Below, piece by piece: positions 1-9,141 of a DNA stretch of 64,000 bases. The notes under the pieces are model-generated. The model was given only the letters and a program-made list of their open reading frames with translations, was not told where the DNA came from and searched no databases. The position numbers and the translations under genes are program-made. Within the stretch, counting starts at the first letter, position 1. Each line of letters opens with the position of its first letter. Source of the stretch: CADEED01 sp041395625 (GTDB taxonomy: Bacteria; Pseudomonadota; Gammaproteobacteria; Steroidobacterales; Steroidobacteraceae); contig JAWLAE010000005.1 in the NCBI GenBank assembly GCA_041395625.1, positions 229,851 through 293,850 of the forward strand, read 5' to 3'.

Positions 1-1278
1 TTGGCACGGTTCGTGCGGGTATCACCGCACGAGGCGCCGCTCGTGGGTGTCGCTTTCCTGCTGTTCTTCTTCGTGCTCGGCAGCTACTTTGCAGTGCGAC
101 CAGTGCGGGAGACGATCGCCACAGTGTTGGGGCAGAACCGGGTGGCGGATTTGTGGCTGTACACGGCGAGCTTCGCGCTGCTGATCGTGCCGCTCTATGG
201 GTGGCTGGTGGCGCGCGTTCGTCGCAGTGTGTTGTTACCCTGCATTTACGCTGCTGTCGCGCTCGTTCTCGCCATTATCGGTACGTTGTTAGGCCGTCAT
301 CCCGGCGACCACCAGATCGGCGCATTCTTCTATGTTTGGATCAGCGTGCTCAATCTGATGCTGGTTTCCGTGTTCTGGAGCTTCCTGCTCGAAGTGTTCT
401 CGAGCGAACAGAGTCGCCGACTCTTCGGCTTCATCGCCGCCGGTGGCACGCTGGGCGCGCTCGCTGGGCCACTCATCACTCGGTTCGTCGTCGGTCCATT
501 CGGCAATGCTGGGGTGCTCTATGTGAGTACGGCCGGCTTCCTCGGTGCGATCGCTTGCCAGCGTGTGCTGTTGCGGCTTTGGGCGCGAACGCAGCTCACG
601 CTGTCGAACCCTGAGTCACAGCCCGCTGAGGCGGCCCGCCCCGACCGTGGACTTGGTGGCAACCCCTTCGCCGGCATTGCCACGGTACTCAAGTCGCGCT
701 ACCTGCTCGGGGTCGCCCTGTTCGTGGTGCTGCTGTCCCTGGTCAACACACTGCTGTACTTCGAGCAGTTGCGAATCGTGGAGCAGACCTTCCCTGATCT
801 GACGCGCCGTACCGAGGTATTCGCGAATATCGACATGCTGGTGCAAGCGCTCACGATCCTGTCACAGTTGCTGCTGACTGGCTGGATCGCCACGCGCCTG
901 GGTGTCAGCACGCTGCTGACGATCGTGCCCGTGGCGATGATCTGCGGATTCCTGCTGCTGGCGGCATTCAATGTGTTCGGCATCATCGCACTGGCGCTGG
1001 TGGTACGACGTTGGGGCGAGTATGCGTTCGTGCGACCGGGCCGCGAGATGCTGTTCAGCCGGCTCGATACCGAAGCCAAGTACAAAGCCAAGAGCTTCAT
1101 CGATGTGCCGGTCTATCGGTTGGCTGATTATGCTGGCGCTCAAGCCAAGGCGGCGATCGAAGCGCTCGGCACGACGCCCGTGGTCGTTGCGCTTCTGGGC
1201 GCTCTGGCAGGCACCTTGTGGGCACTGAATGGCTGGTTGTTAGGTCGACGCTATGATCGCGCGACCAGCGCTGACTGA
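1..1278 (+). CDS. MFS / NTP-NDP exchange-type membrane transporter
   Basis: A 425-residue polytopic inner-membrane protein with about 11-12 hydrophobic segments. The N-terminal block with YFAVRPVRETIA and the later VFWSFLLEVFSSEQSRRLFG followed by a Gly-rich GGTLGALAGP loop are typical of bacterial NTP/NDP exchange transporter homologues related to the major facilitator fold. The substrate cannot be read from sequence. The frame opens with TTG at the first base of the window, and the N-terminus looks complete for the family, but a start further upstream cannot be excluded. It converges on the CheA-like gene with only 6 bp between the stops. Family confident, function inferred. Confidence 0.8.
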   Translation: MARFVRVSPHEAPLVGVAFLLFFFVLGSYFAVRPVRETIATVLGQNRVADLWLYTASFALLIVPLYGWLVARVRRSVLLPCIYAAVALVLAIIGTLLGRHPGDHQIGAFFYVWISVLNLMLVSVFWSFLLEVFSSEQSRRLFGFIAAGGTLGALAGPLITRFVVGPFGNAGVLYVSTAGFLGAIACQRVLLRLWARTQLTLSNPESQPAEAARPDRGLGGNPFAGIATVLKSRYLLGVALFVVLLSLVNTLLYFEQLRIVEQTFPDLTRRTEVFANIDMLVQALTILSQLLLTGWIATRLGVSTLLTIVPVAMICGFLLLAAFNVFGIIALALVVRRWGEYAFVRPGREMLFSRLDTEAKYKAKSFIDVPVYRLADYAGAQAKAAIEALGTTPVVVALLGALAGTLWALNGWLLGRRYDRATSAD

Positions 1279-1284
1279 TCGGAC

Positions 1285-2901
1285 TCAGGCCACCTTCCGC
1301 CGCAGTGCCCGCGGCAACATGATGCGAAAGCGCGTGAACTCACCCGGCTTGGTCGCAACGCCGACCTTCCCGCCGAGTGTGTGTACGCGCTCCCGCACCA
1401 GATCCATACCGATTGCACCCACGTGCTCGGGCCCGTTCGCGGCTGTGCTGAACCCGGGCCGAAAGATCAGACTGGCGAGCTTCCGTTGATCGATGCGGTC
1501 GGCCACAGCCGCTGTCAGGATTCCCTGTTCGATCGCCACCGCGCGAATGCGCGCGTAGTTGAGCCCGCGGCCATCGTCCTGGAATGACAGATTGAATGCA
1601 CCGCGCTCGTCAATGTCGAATTGGACGACGAAAGTGCCAGCCCGCGGCTTGCCATGCTGTTCACGCTCTGCGGGCGATTCGAGGCCATGCAGCACACTGT
1701 TGCGCACCAGGTGGGCGAGGATCTCCTGCAGCTCTGCATACAGATTGTCCGGAACATCCTCGAGTCCTACCGACACGACAGAAACCTCGCGCCCACGCTC
1801 GGCGGCAATGTCGCTGGCAAGCCGACGAACGAAAGCGCCGAGATCCTCGCTGACTGCAGCTTGTGGCCCGGGCAGCAGCTGCGTTGCGACATAGTCGTCA
1901 CTCGATTCGTCGTCGTTGGCCGCCGCAGCCGGGCTCGGTACGCTGTGACCCAGCGTTTCACCCATCAGCGCGATATGACTGAAAAGATCGTCCAGTTTGA
2001 CGGCCAGCGGCAGGAAATCGTTGCCAGTAAGTGTCGGCTTGTCATGCAGGCCGAGCAGCAACTGCTCGAAATCGCTCGCCTGCTGCACGACTGTCAGCAG
2101 CGACAGCTCGGCGGCGCGTGTGCGCAGTGCGGCGATCAGTTCCTGGATCCGGTTGAGTTTCTCGCGGAACGCCTGTTCGGCGCGTGCCGGCATCCGCAAC
2201 ATGGCGCGTACCTGGGCGGTCTTGCTGCTGGCATCCTGCAGAAAGCCTGCGAGTGCAGTGCCGTCGCGCTGCAGTCGCTGGGTGATGGCGAGCAGATCTT
2301 GTGGTGGCGCCGGTTCGGCGGCAGGCGCTGCGACCGCAGTTGCCTCCTCGGCAGCACCCGTCGTGGCGGCTTCCGGGGCGTCGTCGATCGGGGCGACCGG
2401 CGCTGCCCGGGCCGCGGCGGTTCGCTCGGCCAGTGTGACCAGGATGCCGGCCAGCATCCCGTGCGAGTCGATTTTCTCGAATGTAAATCTGACATGACGG
2501 CCGTGCAGTTCGACGTCCGCAAGTGGGTTGTCAGCCGGCTCAGCGCGCAGCATTGCCTCGAGATAGGCGACGGTTTGCAAGCGTCGATCTTCGGTGACAT
2601 TGCCCGATAGCAGATTCGACAATCTGGTGCCGGCGACGCCGTCCCGGCCAAGCAGGTTGCTCGCCGACGCGGGGATTCGTCCGACCACGCGCTGTTCCGC
2701 GTCGATAATGAATGCGGTCCGGGGAACTGCGCCGAGCACGGCTTCCAGCCGGAGCTGCGCAAGCAGTGCTTCGTGCCGGGAGAAGAGCGACTTACGACGC
2801 AGGGTACGTGCGTGCAGGACAGCCGCAGCCAGGGCGCCCAGCAACACAACAGTGAGTCCGTAAGCGATGACGGCTCCGTTTCCGATCGCGGTAAGTAACA
2901 T
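1285..2901 (-). CDS. CheA-like histidine kinase ATPase with PAS-like domain
   Basis: A 538-residue membrane-anchored protein. One N-terminal TM helix (about 5-30), a PAS-like domain (about 45-165), an Ala/Pro linker (165-205), a helical region resembling a decayed HPt domain (205-320) and a C-terminal CheA-type HATPase (350-532). Visible ATP-site boxes are the N box with N401, DDGRG at 442-446 and GAIGMD at 495-500. No phosphorylatable His stands where an HPt or HisKA motif would carry it, so a normal phosphorelay is doubtful. It is the last gene of a three-gene minus-strand operon, 39 bp after the Ser/Thr kinase gene. Role in signalling is inferred. Confidence 0.8.
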   Translation of the reverse strand: MLLTAIGNGAVIAYGLTVVLLGALAAAVLHARTLRRKSLFSRHEALLAQLRLEAVLGAVPRTAFIIDAEQRVVGRIPASASNLLGRDGVAGTRLSNLLSGNVTEDRRLQTVAYLEAMLRAEPADNPLADVELHGRHVRFTFEKIDSHGMLAGILVTLAERTAAARAAPVAPIDDAPEAATTGAAEEATAVAAPAAEPAPPQDLLAITQRLQRDGTALAGFLQDASSKTAQVRAMLRMPARAEQAFREKLNRIQELIAALRTRAAELSLLTVVQQASDFEQLLLGLHDKPTLTGNDFLPLAVKLDDLFSHIALMGETLGHSVPSPAAAANDDESSDDYVATQLLPGPQAAVSEDLGAFVRRLASDIAAERGREVSVVSVGLEDVPDNLYAELQEILAHLVRNSVLHGLESPAEREQHGKPRAGTFVVQFDIDERGAFNLSFQDDGRGLNYARIRAVAIEQGILTAAVADRIDQRKLASLIFRPGFSTAANGPEHVGAIGMDLVRERVHTLGGKVGVATKPGEFTRFRIMLPRALRRKVA

Positions 2902-2940
2902 CCTGCGATCTCAGCGGGCTTGCGCCCGCGGCACCGTGAC

Positions 2941-4401
2941 CTAGTTCACGACTGAGGCGACGGCGGGCTGGTCGTTGTCCGGAGCTGTAGCCTGGATCAC
3001 AGGCTCGGCGGCCGGTTCGCCAGTCTGCGCGCGATCGAGTGCCTCCAGCACAGCATTGGCCGACTCGAATCTTTCGTCGCGGTCTTTGGCCATCAGCCGA
3101 TCGAGCAGCCATTGCCAGTGCGCGAATTCGACCGGCAGCAGCGGCACCGGCGCATCGACGTGCTGGCGCAGCACATCCATTGCTGAAGCGCCGAGATGCG
3201 GTTTCTTGCCGGCCAGCATCTCGTAGAAAATGACCCCGAGACTGTACAGATCGGTCCGCGGGTCGAGGTTGTTGCCCTGCGCCTGCTCCGGGCTCATGTA
3301 GTAGGGCGAGCCGCGCAGCACGCCCGTACGCGTGGTGCCATCGCCCGCCAGCAGATTGCGGGCCAGTCCGAAATCGATGAGGACTACGCTGCCGTCCTCG
3401 CGCAGCATCACGTTCGGTGGCTTGAGGTCGCGATGCACGATGCCCGCTGCATGCACGACGTTGAGTGCCGAGGCAATGTCGCGCACGAAGGCGAGCGCCT
3501 CGTCGAGCGAGATCGGATGTTGCAGGCGCGCCTTGAGATCGCCGCAGGGAAAGTACTCCATCGCCAGGTATTCGCGTCCGGCGTGCGTGCCATAGTCGAA
3601 GATCTGCACGACCGAAGTGTCGTGCACGGTAGCGAGTGCGTGATACTCGCGCTCGAACAACGCGCGGTCGACGGTAACTGAATCGTCGTTCTCGCCGGCC
3701 GGGCCGGGCTCGTCGCGTACGCGCTTGCTGATCTTGAGCGCAACTTTGCGCTCGAGTGCCGCGCTCATCGCGAGATAGACCGCTGCGGCGTCCGACTCTC
3801 CCAGCTGCTGCAGTATCGTGTAGCCAGGCAGTCCGCCTGCGTCGGCGACGGCCGCTCTGGCTGCGATGGCACCGTCTGGTGGCGCCACTTGGTCGACTGG
3901 CGCGGGCGGTACCGCGCCCGGTTTGTCCGGCGCAATAGCGGCAACCGCCACGACACTCGGCTGCTGCTGCGTGCGACGGTCCTGGCGGCTCTGGCGTTCC
4001 CGCTGAATTGCGCGCAGGGCCAAGCGCACGGCGTTCTGCATCCGAAAAGGTGTCAGCAGCCGCTTCGGCAAGTAGTCCAGCACACCGAGGCGGATAGCGC
4101 GAACAGCGGTCAGTTCGCTGCCACCCTCCGCCAGCACGATCAGTTCCGGGAATGCCGGCTGGTTCTTCAGTTTGCGCAACCAGTCGAGGCCGCCGGACTC
4201 AGTGTCCTCCGGCGTCTCGCCGAAAGTGAGTCCGACGAGCGCGAGATCGTAGTCGCGTACGGTGATGCCCGCCCGCACGCGCCGCAGTTCGTTCAGATCC
4301 ATGACGCGCAGGGAGGCAGCCGGCCAGCCGGCCTCGAGCGAATGGCGCAGCCAGGCGCCGAACTTCGCATCGTCCACTGCGATCAGAAAGCGGTCAGCCA
4401 T
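2941..4401 (-). CDS. Pseudo-receiver / Ser-Thr protein kinase fusion
   Basis: 486 residues. Residues 1-125 have a response-regulator fold signature (D10-D11, YLPK with K113), but the phosphoacceptor position in DLALVGLTF is Gly57 instead of Asp. After a Pro/Ala linker, residues 194-455 form a Hanks-type Ser/Thr kinase: VALK with K223, HRDLKPPN with D325, DFG at 343-345, and GSPYYMSPEQAQG. The Gly-rich loop is degenerate (LGESDAAAVY). No TM helix is evident, so it is probably cytoplasmic. It lies 9 bp after the TonB-domain gene and precedes the CheA-like gene, suggesting one signalling unit. Kinase assignment is firm; partner and substrate are unknown. Confidence 0.87.
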   Translation of the reverse strand: MADRFLIAVDDAKFGAWLRHSLEAGWPAASLRVMDLNELRRVRAGITVRDYDLALVGLTFGETPEDTESGGLDWLRKLKNQPAFPELIVLAEGGSELTAVRAIRLGVLDYLPKRLLTPFRMQNAVRLALRAIQRERQSRQDRRTQQQPSVVAVAAIAPDKPGAVPPAPVDQVAPPDGAIAARAAVADAGGLPGYTILQQLGESDAAAVYLAMSAALERKVALKISKRVRDEPGPAGENDDSVTVDRALFEREYHALATVHDTSVVQIFDYGTHAGREYLAMEYFPCGDLKARLQHPISLDEALAFVRDIASALNVVHAAGIVHRDLKPPNVMLREDGSVVLIDFGLARNLLAGDGTTRTGVLRGSPYYMSPEQAQGNNLDPRTDLYSLGVIFYEMLAGKKPHLGASAMDVLRQHVDAPVPLLPVEFAHWQWLLDRLMAKDRDERFESANAVLEALDRAQTGEPAAEPVIQATAPDNDQPAVASVVN

Positions 4402-4410
4402 GGGAGCTGA

Positions 4411-6375
4411 CTACTCGTCCGATAAATTGAATCGAATGCGCAGCCTGGCGCGCTGCTCGATCACGGTACCGTTCTGCATCACAGGCTTGTAGCGCCAGCG
4501 CCGCACCGCGTCGAGGGCGGAGTCCTCAAAAACGCCGTTTGGCTCCGCCGCCAGCACCTGCGGGTCCTTGACCGCGCCGTCAGTGCCGACCGTGAACTCG
4601 ATTTCCACCCAGCCATCCCGGCCACGGGATCGGGCTGCCGCCGGGTAGCGGGGCTGTACAAAACGGACGTTCTCGAGTGTATTCGCCGCGACCACGGCGG
4701 CCGCTGCCGCCGGCTGGCTGGCACCAGCGGGGGGCGTCGTGGTCGCGGTGCTGCCTCCGGCAGCGGGCGGTGTTGCGGTGGCGCCGGTGAGCCGTGCACG
4801 GGCCGCCGCCAGGTCGCGCGTTACCGCGGCGATGTCCGGGCTGCTGTAACCGATGCTACGGCTTTCGGCGAGCCAGCGGTCGGTGCCCGCAAGGTCATTG
4901 CGACCGAGCGCAATGCGAGCCTCCTTCAGCATTTCGGCGCCGAGACTCTGGCGCGCCTGCACCGTGGCCGGATGCGCGGAGTCGGCTTCCAACAGCGCAC
5001 GGTAGTAGCCACGCGCGCTGTCATCCGCCGGCTCGAGCAGACGATTGGCGCCGATGGCCTGGCGAAACGACTGCGTGAGCTGCGTGATCGTGGCCGCCTT
5101 GTCGGTGATCTGGGCCTGCTGCAGGATGCGGCGCACCTCGGCTACTGCCGTCCGGGCGGCGCGCGCCTCTTCGGCGTTCGCCAGCCAACGTTCTGCGTCC
5201 GCCAGGTCGCCGCGGCTGGCAGCGGCAGTGGCGCGATCGAGCATGGCCGACTGCAGATCGCGTGTCGCGCGCGTCAAGCCCGGTTCATTGGGGGACGCGC
5301 GGCGCGCTGCTTCGATATAGAAACGCGCGTTGTCCTGCGCTGGTTCGATGAGACTGCCGCTCGCGAGCCGCTGACTCGCCAGCCGGAGAAATCCGGCGGC
5401 CTGCTCGTTGGCGTTGCTGCGAGTGTCAGTCTGCGTCTGGTTCAGCGCGACGCGTTCACGTTCCTTGGTCACCTGCACGGCGAGGAACGCGGCGCGGCTG
5501 CTGCCCGGGGCGAGCGCAATCGCCTGATTGATCTGCACCTCGGCCTCGTCCGGATTCTCCGCGAGCAACGCAGCTTCCGCCGCCGACAGCAGTTTGTCGA
5601 CCACCCGCTCGATCCCGGCGCGCGCCTTGGGGTTGTTAGGTTCGAGTGCCAACACAGCGCGATAGCGATCGGCTGCGCCAGACTGGGCCGGGGTGAGGTA
5701 TTCGCCCTTCACATAGGCAGCATCACCGGCGCTCAGCAGACCGGCGATCCGGTTGGCTTGCACGGCGGCGGCATCTACTGCCGGCGGGGCCGTCGCTTGC
5801 GGCGCAGGCGCTTCGGGCGAACGCGATGCGAGCCAGCCACCCACAGCAACCAATAACAGAAGCGCGGCACCGGCACCGATGTAGAGCTTGTTGTTTGGCG
5901 TTGGGCCGCGAGTGCCCGCACCGCGTGGCGCAGCGGGCGCCGGTGCATCAGCCAGCTCGGCGTGCTCGACATCATGGCGCCGCAGCGCCGCCTCGAGGAA
6001 TAGTCGGGCACGTTCCGGCGAGACTGGTCGATGCAGAAACCGGTACACGACATTGCTGGTGATCAACTTCGAGAGCGCCGCCTGGTCTTCCGGACCACCC
6101 GCCACGACCAGCACCAGGTCGGGGAATTGCGCCTTAATACGTGCGACGAACTCGTCGATCGGCGCATGGACTGCCGCGCTGTCGATCAGTACCGCACCTA
6201 CTTGCTTGTCGAGGAGTTGGGTGGCCAGCTCGGTATCGACGGCGACCGCCACGACCTCGTGTTCGTGCGCGGTGGCGCGCCGGACAGTCGTCAGCAGCGC
6301 CGTGTTGGCGGACAGCACTGCGACTGCGCCGGTAGGCGCAGGGACAATCGCAGCGGTCGACGCGGCTATCGACAT
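4411..6375 (-). CDS. Receiver-like / TPR / TonB C-terminal domain protein
   Basis: 654 residues. Residues 15-135 look like a receiver domain with a plausible Asp65 (VLIDSA) but without the N-terminal acidic pair and with Arg116 at the usual Lys position. A single TM helix at about 164-184 follows. Residues 205-510 are helical repeats rich in Ala and Asn, consistent with TPR-like units. An Ala/Pro/Thr linker leads to a TonB C-terminal domain (about 575-652, with PRYPAAARSRGRDGWVEIEF and DAVRRWRYKP). Topology is therefore cytoplasmic receiver with periplasmic TPR/TonB. No exbB/exbD is nearby. First gene of the operon with the Ser/Thr kinase and CheA-like genes. Confidence 0.82.
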   Translation of the reverse strand: MSIAASTAAIVPAPTGAVAVLSANTALLTTVRRATAHEHEVVAVAVDTELATQLLDKQVGAVLIDSAAVHAPIDEFVARIKAQFPDLVLVVAGGPEDQAALSKLITSNVVYRFLHRPVSPERARLFLEAALRRHDVEHAELADAPAPAAPRGAGTRGPTPNNKLYIGAGAALLLLVAVGGWLASRSPEAPAPQATAPPAVDAAAVQANRIAGLLSAGDAAYVKGEYLTPAQSGAADRYRAVLALEPNNPKARAGIERVVDKLLSAAEAALLAENPDEAEVQINQAIALAPGSSRAAFLAVQVTKERERVALNQTQTDTRSNANEQAAGFLRLASQRLASGSLIEPAQDNARFYIEAARRASPNEPGLTRATRDLQSAMLDRATAAASRGDLADAERWLANAEEARAARTAVAEVRRILQQAQITDKAATITQLTQSFRQAIGANRLLEPADDSARGYYRALLEADSAHPATVQARQSLGAEMLKEARIALGRNDLAGTDRWLAESRSIGYSSPDIAAVTRDLAAARARLTGATATPPAAGGSTATTTPPAGASQPAAAAAVVAANTLENVRFVQPRYPAAARSRGRDGWVEIEFTVGTDGAVKDPQVLAAEPNGVFEDSALDAVRRWRYKPVMQNGTVIEQRARLRIRFNLSDE

Positions 6376-6632
6376 CGATAGGTTACCTTGGCGTTGCTCG
6401 GCGACACGGGCCGTAAGCGGCCTTGCACAGCGCCGCCTCTGGCCTGCACTGCGGACGCGGTCTCATTTCCGACTAGATGTTAAGTCTATAGGGACATCAC
6501 GCAAGCTGCTAATTCCAGCTCAGAATCGCAAACTTAGTTGGCCCTGCGCCCGCACTGTGTGACGGCCATCTCAGTCCCGCGATATTGCGCCGGACGGTGC
6601 AAGATCGGGACGCAACCGTTACCGTATAGATC

Positions 6633-7667
6633 ATGAGCCCACGTACTGGAGTGCGGACAGGACTAGTGTTGCTCGCGCTGGCGGCGGTCGCCACCGTGCT
6701 GGCGGGCTTTGCGCGGTTCGCCTGGCTGGCCGATCTGGCGGTCAATTTCAGGCTCCACTTCGCGCTTGCAGCACTCGCCGCCGCCGCACTGCTGGCCATC
6801 GGTCGATCCTGGCGTGGTGTCGCGTCTGCGGGTCTCGTATTGCTGGTGAACGCATGGTACATCGCAGTGTCGATTGAAGCGCCGCAGCAGAGTGTGCGGG
6901 TTTGGGGTGGTCAGACGGCCCATGCATCCAGCAGTGCACCGAATACCAACAGCCGCCCACCTCTGGCGGTGCGTATCGCCGCTGCCAATGTGTTTCACAG
7001 CAATCACGAGTTCACGCGTCTGTTCGACTGGCTACGCGCTGAGCAGCCGGATGTCATCTCGATCGAGGAGGTGTCGGCAGCCTGGCTCACGCAGCTCGTT
7101 GCGCTCGAGGCCGACTATCCGTACCGCAAGGCGTCGCCGTTCAACGGTCGCTTTCAGACCGTCATGCTGTCGCGCTGGCCGATCGACGTCGAATCAGTTC
7201 CCAGGCTGGCTACGGCCAATTCACGCAATGTCGAGGCGGTCGTTCGAGTCCGCGGCACGCCGATACGCGTGATTGCGGTGCACGCGACCTGGCCGCTGAC
7301 ACCTGCACATGCCGTGCGCCGCAACCGCGAGTACGCAGGCTTCGCCAGCGGCGCGCGGACCGTGCGCGAACCACTCGTGTTGATCGGTGATTTCAATTCG
7401 TCGGCGTTGTCACCGCACTTTCAGTCGACGTTGCTGGCGGACGCGGGATTGCGCTCGGCGGCCGCGGGCTATGGCTGGCAGCCCACCTGGCCGGTCGGCG
7501 TGCTGCCGCTCGGCATTCAGATCGATCACGCGCTGGTATCGCCGCAGCTCGAAGTTGTAGCGTTTCGACGCGGCCCCGAGGTCGGCTCCGACCATCGGCC
7601 GATCGTCGTCGATCTCGAGCTGCTCGACGGGCCGGCGGTCGCAGTTGCCGCGCATGCTGGTCGTTAG
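6633..7667 (+). CDS. Endonuclease/exonuclease/phosphatase family membrane protein
   Basis: 344 residues. Three hydrophobic segments occupy the first ~95 residues, after which an EEP-fold catalytic domain follows. Catalytic landmarks are visible in order: the Asn in AAANVFHSNHEF, the Glu in ISIEEVSAAW, the His in VIAVHATWP, GDFNSSA, QIDHALVSP, and GSDHRPIVVDLE near the C-terminus. Such membrane-anchored EEP proteins usually have a periplasmic catalytic domain. Substrate (DNA, phospholipid or inositol phosphate) is not determinable. It is divergent from the TonB-domain gene across 257 bp and is followed after 21 bp by a secreted protein gene on the same strand. Confidence 0.87.
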   Translation: MSPRTGVRTGLVLLALAAVATVLAGFARFAWLADLAVNFRLHFALAALAAAALLAIGRSWRGVASAGLVLLVNAWYIAVSIEAPQQSVRVWGGQTAHASSSAPNTNSRPPLAVRIAAANVFHSNHEFTRLFDWLRAEQPDVISIEEVSAAWLTQLVALEADYPYRKASPFNGRFQTVMLSRWPIDVESVPRLATANSRNVEAVVRVRGTPIRVIAVHATWPLTPAHAVRRNREYAGFASGARTVREPLVLIGDFNSSALSPHFQSTLLADAGLRSAAAGYGWQPTWPVGVLPLGIQIDHALVSPQLEVVAFRRGPEVGSDHRPIVVDLELLDGPAVAVAAHAGR

Positions 7668-7688
7668 GGCGACCAAGGGGCTTCGCAA

Positions 7689-8621
7689 ATGACCAGGAGT
7701 GCATTGACCAGGCTGGCCGCAGCGATCCTGATGCTGCTCGCCGGTGTTTTCACTGGCGAATCGCTGGCCGGTGTGAGCGGCGCGCAGTCGCAGGCGGCAG
7801 AGAAGTTGTTAGCGGCGCTGGCGGTCGGCAATGCACAGGAAGTTGCCATGGCATTCCATCCCGACGAGCTGGAGGCGCTGCGAACATCGCTACTCAACCG
7901 CTTGCGTACCGAGGACGGGCAGGGTGACAGCACCATCCGCAGCCGTTTGTTCGGGCCCGGACGCTCGCTGGCCGATATCGAGAAGCTCACGGCCGTGCGT
8001 TTCTACGCGGAGCTGGCGCAGCGCCTCGAGTTGGCTGTACGGCCCTTCCAGTCGGTCAAGTGGCTGGAGGCTGTCGCCGACGGCAAACAGGTGCACGTGG
8101 TTGGGCGCGGCAAGCCACCCCGCGAGCTGGGCGACGTCGAGGTGACCGTGCTCGTCACCCTGTCACCGTACGGCAAGGGCTGGAAGGCAGCCATCCCAAG
8201 TGAGCTTCAGGCGCAGCTCGCCGATCTGATCGCGGGCCGCGACAGTCGGCCCGCCACCAGCGCACCGCCAGCCGCGGTCAAGGTACCGGCGCCGCCCCCC
8301 AGCCCCGCCGTGCTCGAGCTGTTGGACGCGGCAGAGCAGGCATTGATCGCCGGGCGCTGTACGGAGTACTACACCGTGCATATGTCGCCCAACTTCCGCC
8401 GCACGACCTCGGCCAGCGCGCAGCGGAGCCTCGTCAAGGCTTGCGAGCGCAGCGACAATACGCGCGAGACGCTCGTTTCCGGCCTGCGTATCGTGCGTGG
8501 CATTGCGCCACAGCTGGAAGCGGGTGGCAAACGTGCCATCTACGATGTCAGCAATCAGGGCTTGCCATACCCGCGCTTCGTGCTGGAGCAGGTCGGTGAG
8601 CGCTGGTACATCGCCGAGTGA
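7689..8621 (+). CDS. Secreted protein of unknown function
   Basis: 310 residues beginning with a classical signal peptide (about 1-28, hydrophobic core AAILMLLAGVFTG). A first part (30-180) and a second part (210-310) are separated by a Pro/Ala linker (PPAAVKVPAPPPSPAVLEL). The C-terminal end, with GLPYPRFVLEQVGERWYIAE, resembles the small alpha/beta NTF2- or DUF4878-like domains found in envelope proteins. I do not recognise a named family for the whole protein. It is 21 bp downstream of the EEP gene and upstream of a GNAT gene, probably one transcript. Exported location is likely; function unknown. Confidence 0.72.
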   Translation: MTRSALTRLAAAILMLLAGVFTGESLAGVSGAQSQAAEKLLAALAVGNAQEVAMAFHPDELEALRTSLLNRLRTEDGQGDSTIRSRLFGPGRSLADIEKLTAVRFYAELAQRLELAVRPFQSVKWLEAVADGKQVHVVGRGKPPRELGDVEVTVLVTLSPYGKGWKAAIPSELQAQLADLIAGRDSRPATSAPPAAVKVPAPPPSPAVLELLDAAEQALIAGRCTEYYTVHMSPNFRRTTSASAQRSLVKACERSDNTRETLVSGLRIVRGIAPQLEAGGKRAIYDVSNQGLPYPRFVLEQVGERWYIAE

Positions 8622-8646
8622 GTGCACGTTGCGCGCAACGACCGAC

Positions 8647-9141
8647 ATGCTGACTATTCGCACGGCCGGCCCGGCGGACGCTGACAGTGTGGCGATGCTG
8701 GTGCGCGAGCTGGCCGACTATGAACGAATGAGCAGCGCTGCGCGCGCTACCGCTGCCGACTTTCGTCGCGAGCTCGAGCTGCCGGCGCCCGTGGTACGCG
8801 TGCTGTTGGCGGAACAGGGTGGCGAGTTGGCCGCATTCGCTTTGTATTTCTTCAACTTCTCGACTTTCGTCGGCCGTCGAGGTCTGTATCTCGAGGATCT
8901 TTTCGTGCGCCCCGCATTCCGTCGCCAGGGAGTCGGACTCGCGCTGTTCGCCGCACTCGCGCGGGAGGCCGAAGCACACCAGTGTGGCCGCATGGAGTGG
9001 GCGGTGCTCGATTGGAACGAGCCGGCGATCCGCTTCTACCAAAGCCTCGGTGCAGAGCCGCTCGACGAATGGCGCGTCTTTCGTCTCACGCCGCCCGCCA
9101 TCGCAGCGCTCAGCGCCCGAGCGCGCCGAACACCTTCTTGA
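8647..9141 (+). CDS. GNAT family N-acetyltransferase
   Basis: 164 residues from the ATG at 8647; the open frame extends upstream but that part overlaps the previous gene and has no family similarity. The fold is typical: N-terminal LTIRTAGPADADSV, the central beta strand LYLEDLFVRPAFRRQGVG carrying the acetyl-CoA pyrophosphate loop (R-R-Q-G-V-G), and C-terminal WNEPAIRFYQSLGAEP. It resembles the diamine/spermidine acetyltransferase-like branch (GLYLEDLFV), but the acceptor is not certain. The 3' end overlaps the convergent DUF4197 gene by 32 bp. Confidence 0.88.
   Translation: MLTIRTAGPADADSVAMLVRELADYERMSSAARATAADFRRELELPAPVVRVLLAEQGGELAAFALYFFNFSTFVGRRGLYLEDLFVRPAFRRQGVGLALFAALAREAEAHQCGRMEWAVLDWNEPAIRFYQSLGAEPLDEWRVFRLTPPAIAALSARARRTPS

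Noticed and set aside
1621..2610. 329-codon plus-strand frame opposite the CheA-like gene
   Set aside because: Mirror frame of a GC-rich gene; Cys/Arg-rich translation without family features, while the minus frame has clear ATPase motifs.
4972..5856. 294-codon plus-strand frame opposite the TonB-domain gene
   Set aside because: Arg-rich shadow of the TPR region; no recognisable domain or ribosome binding site.
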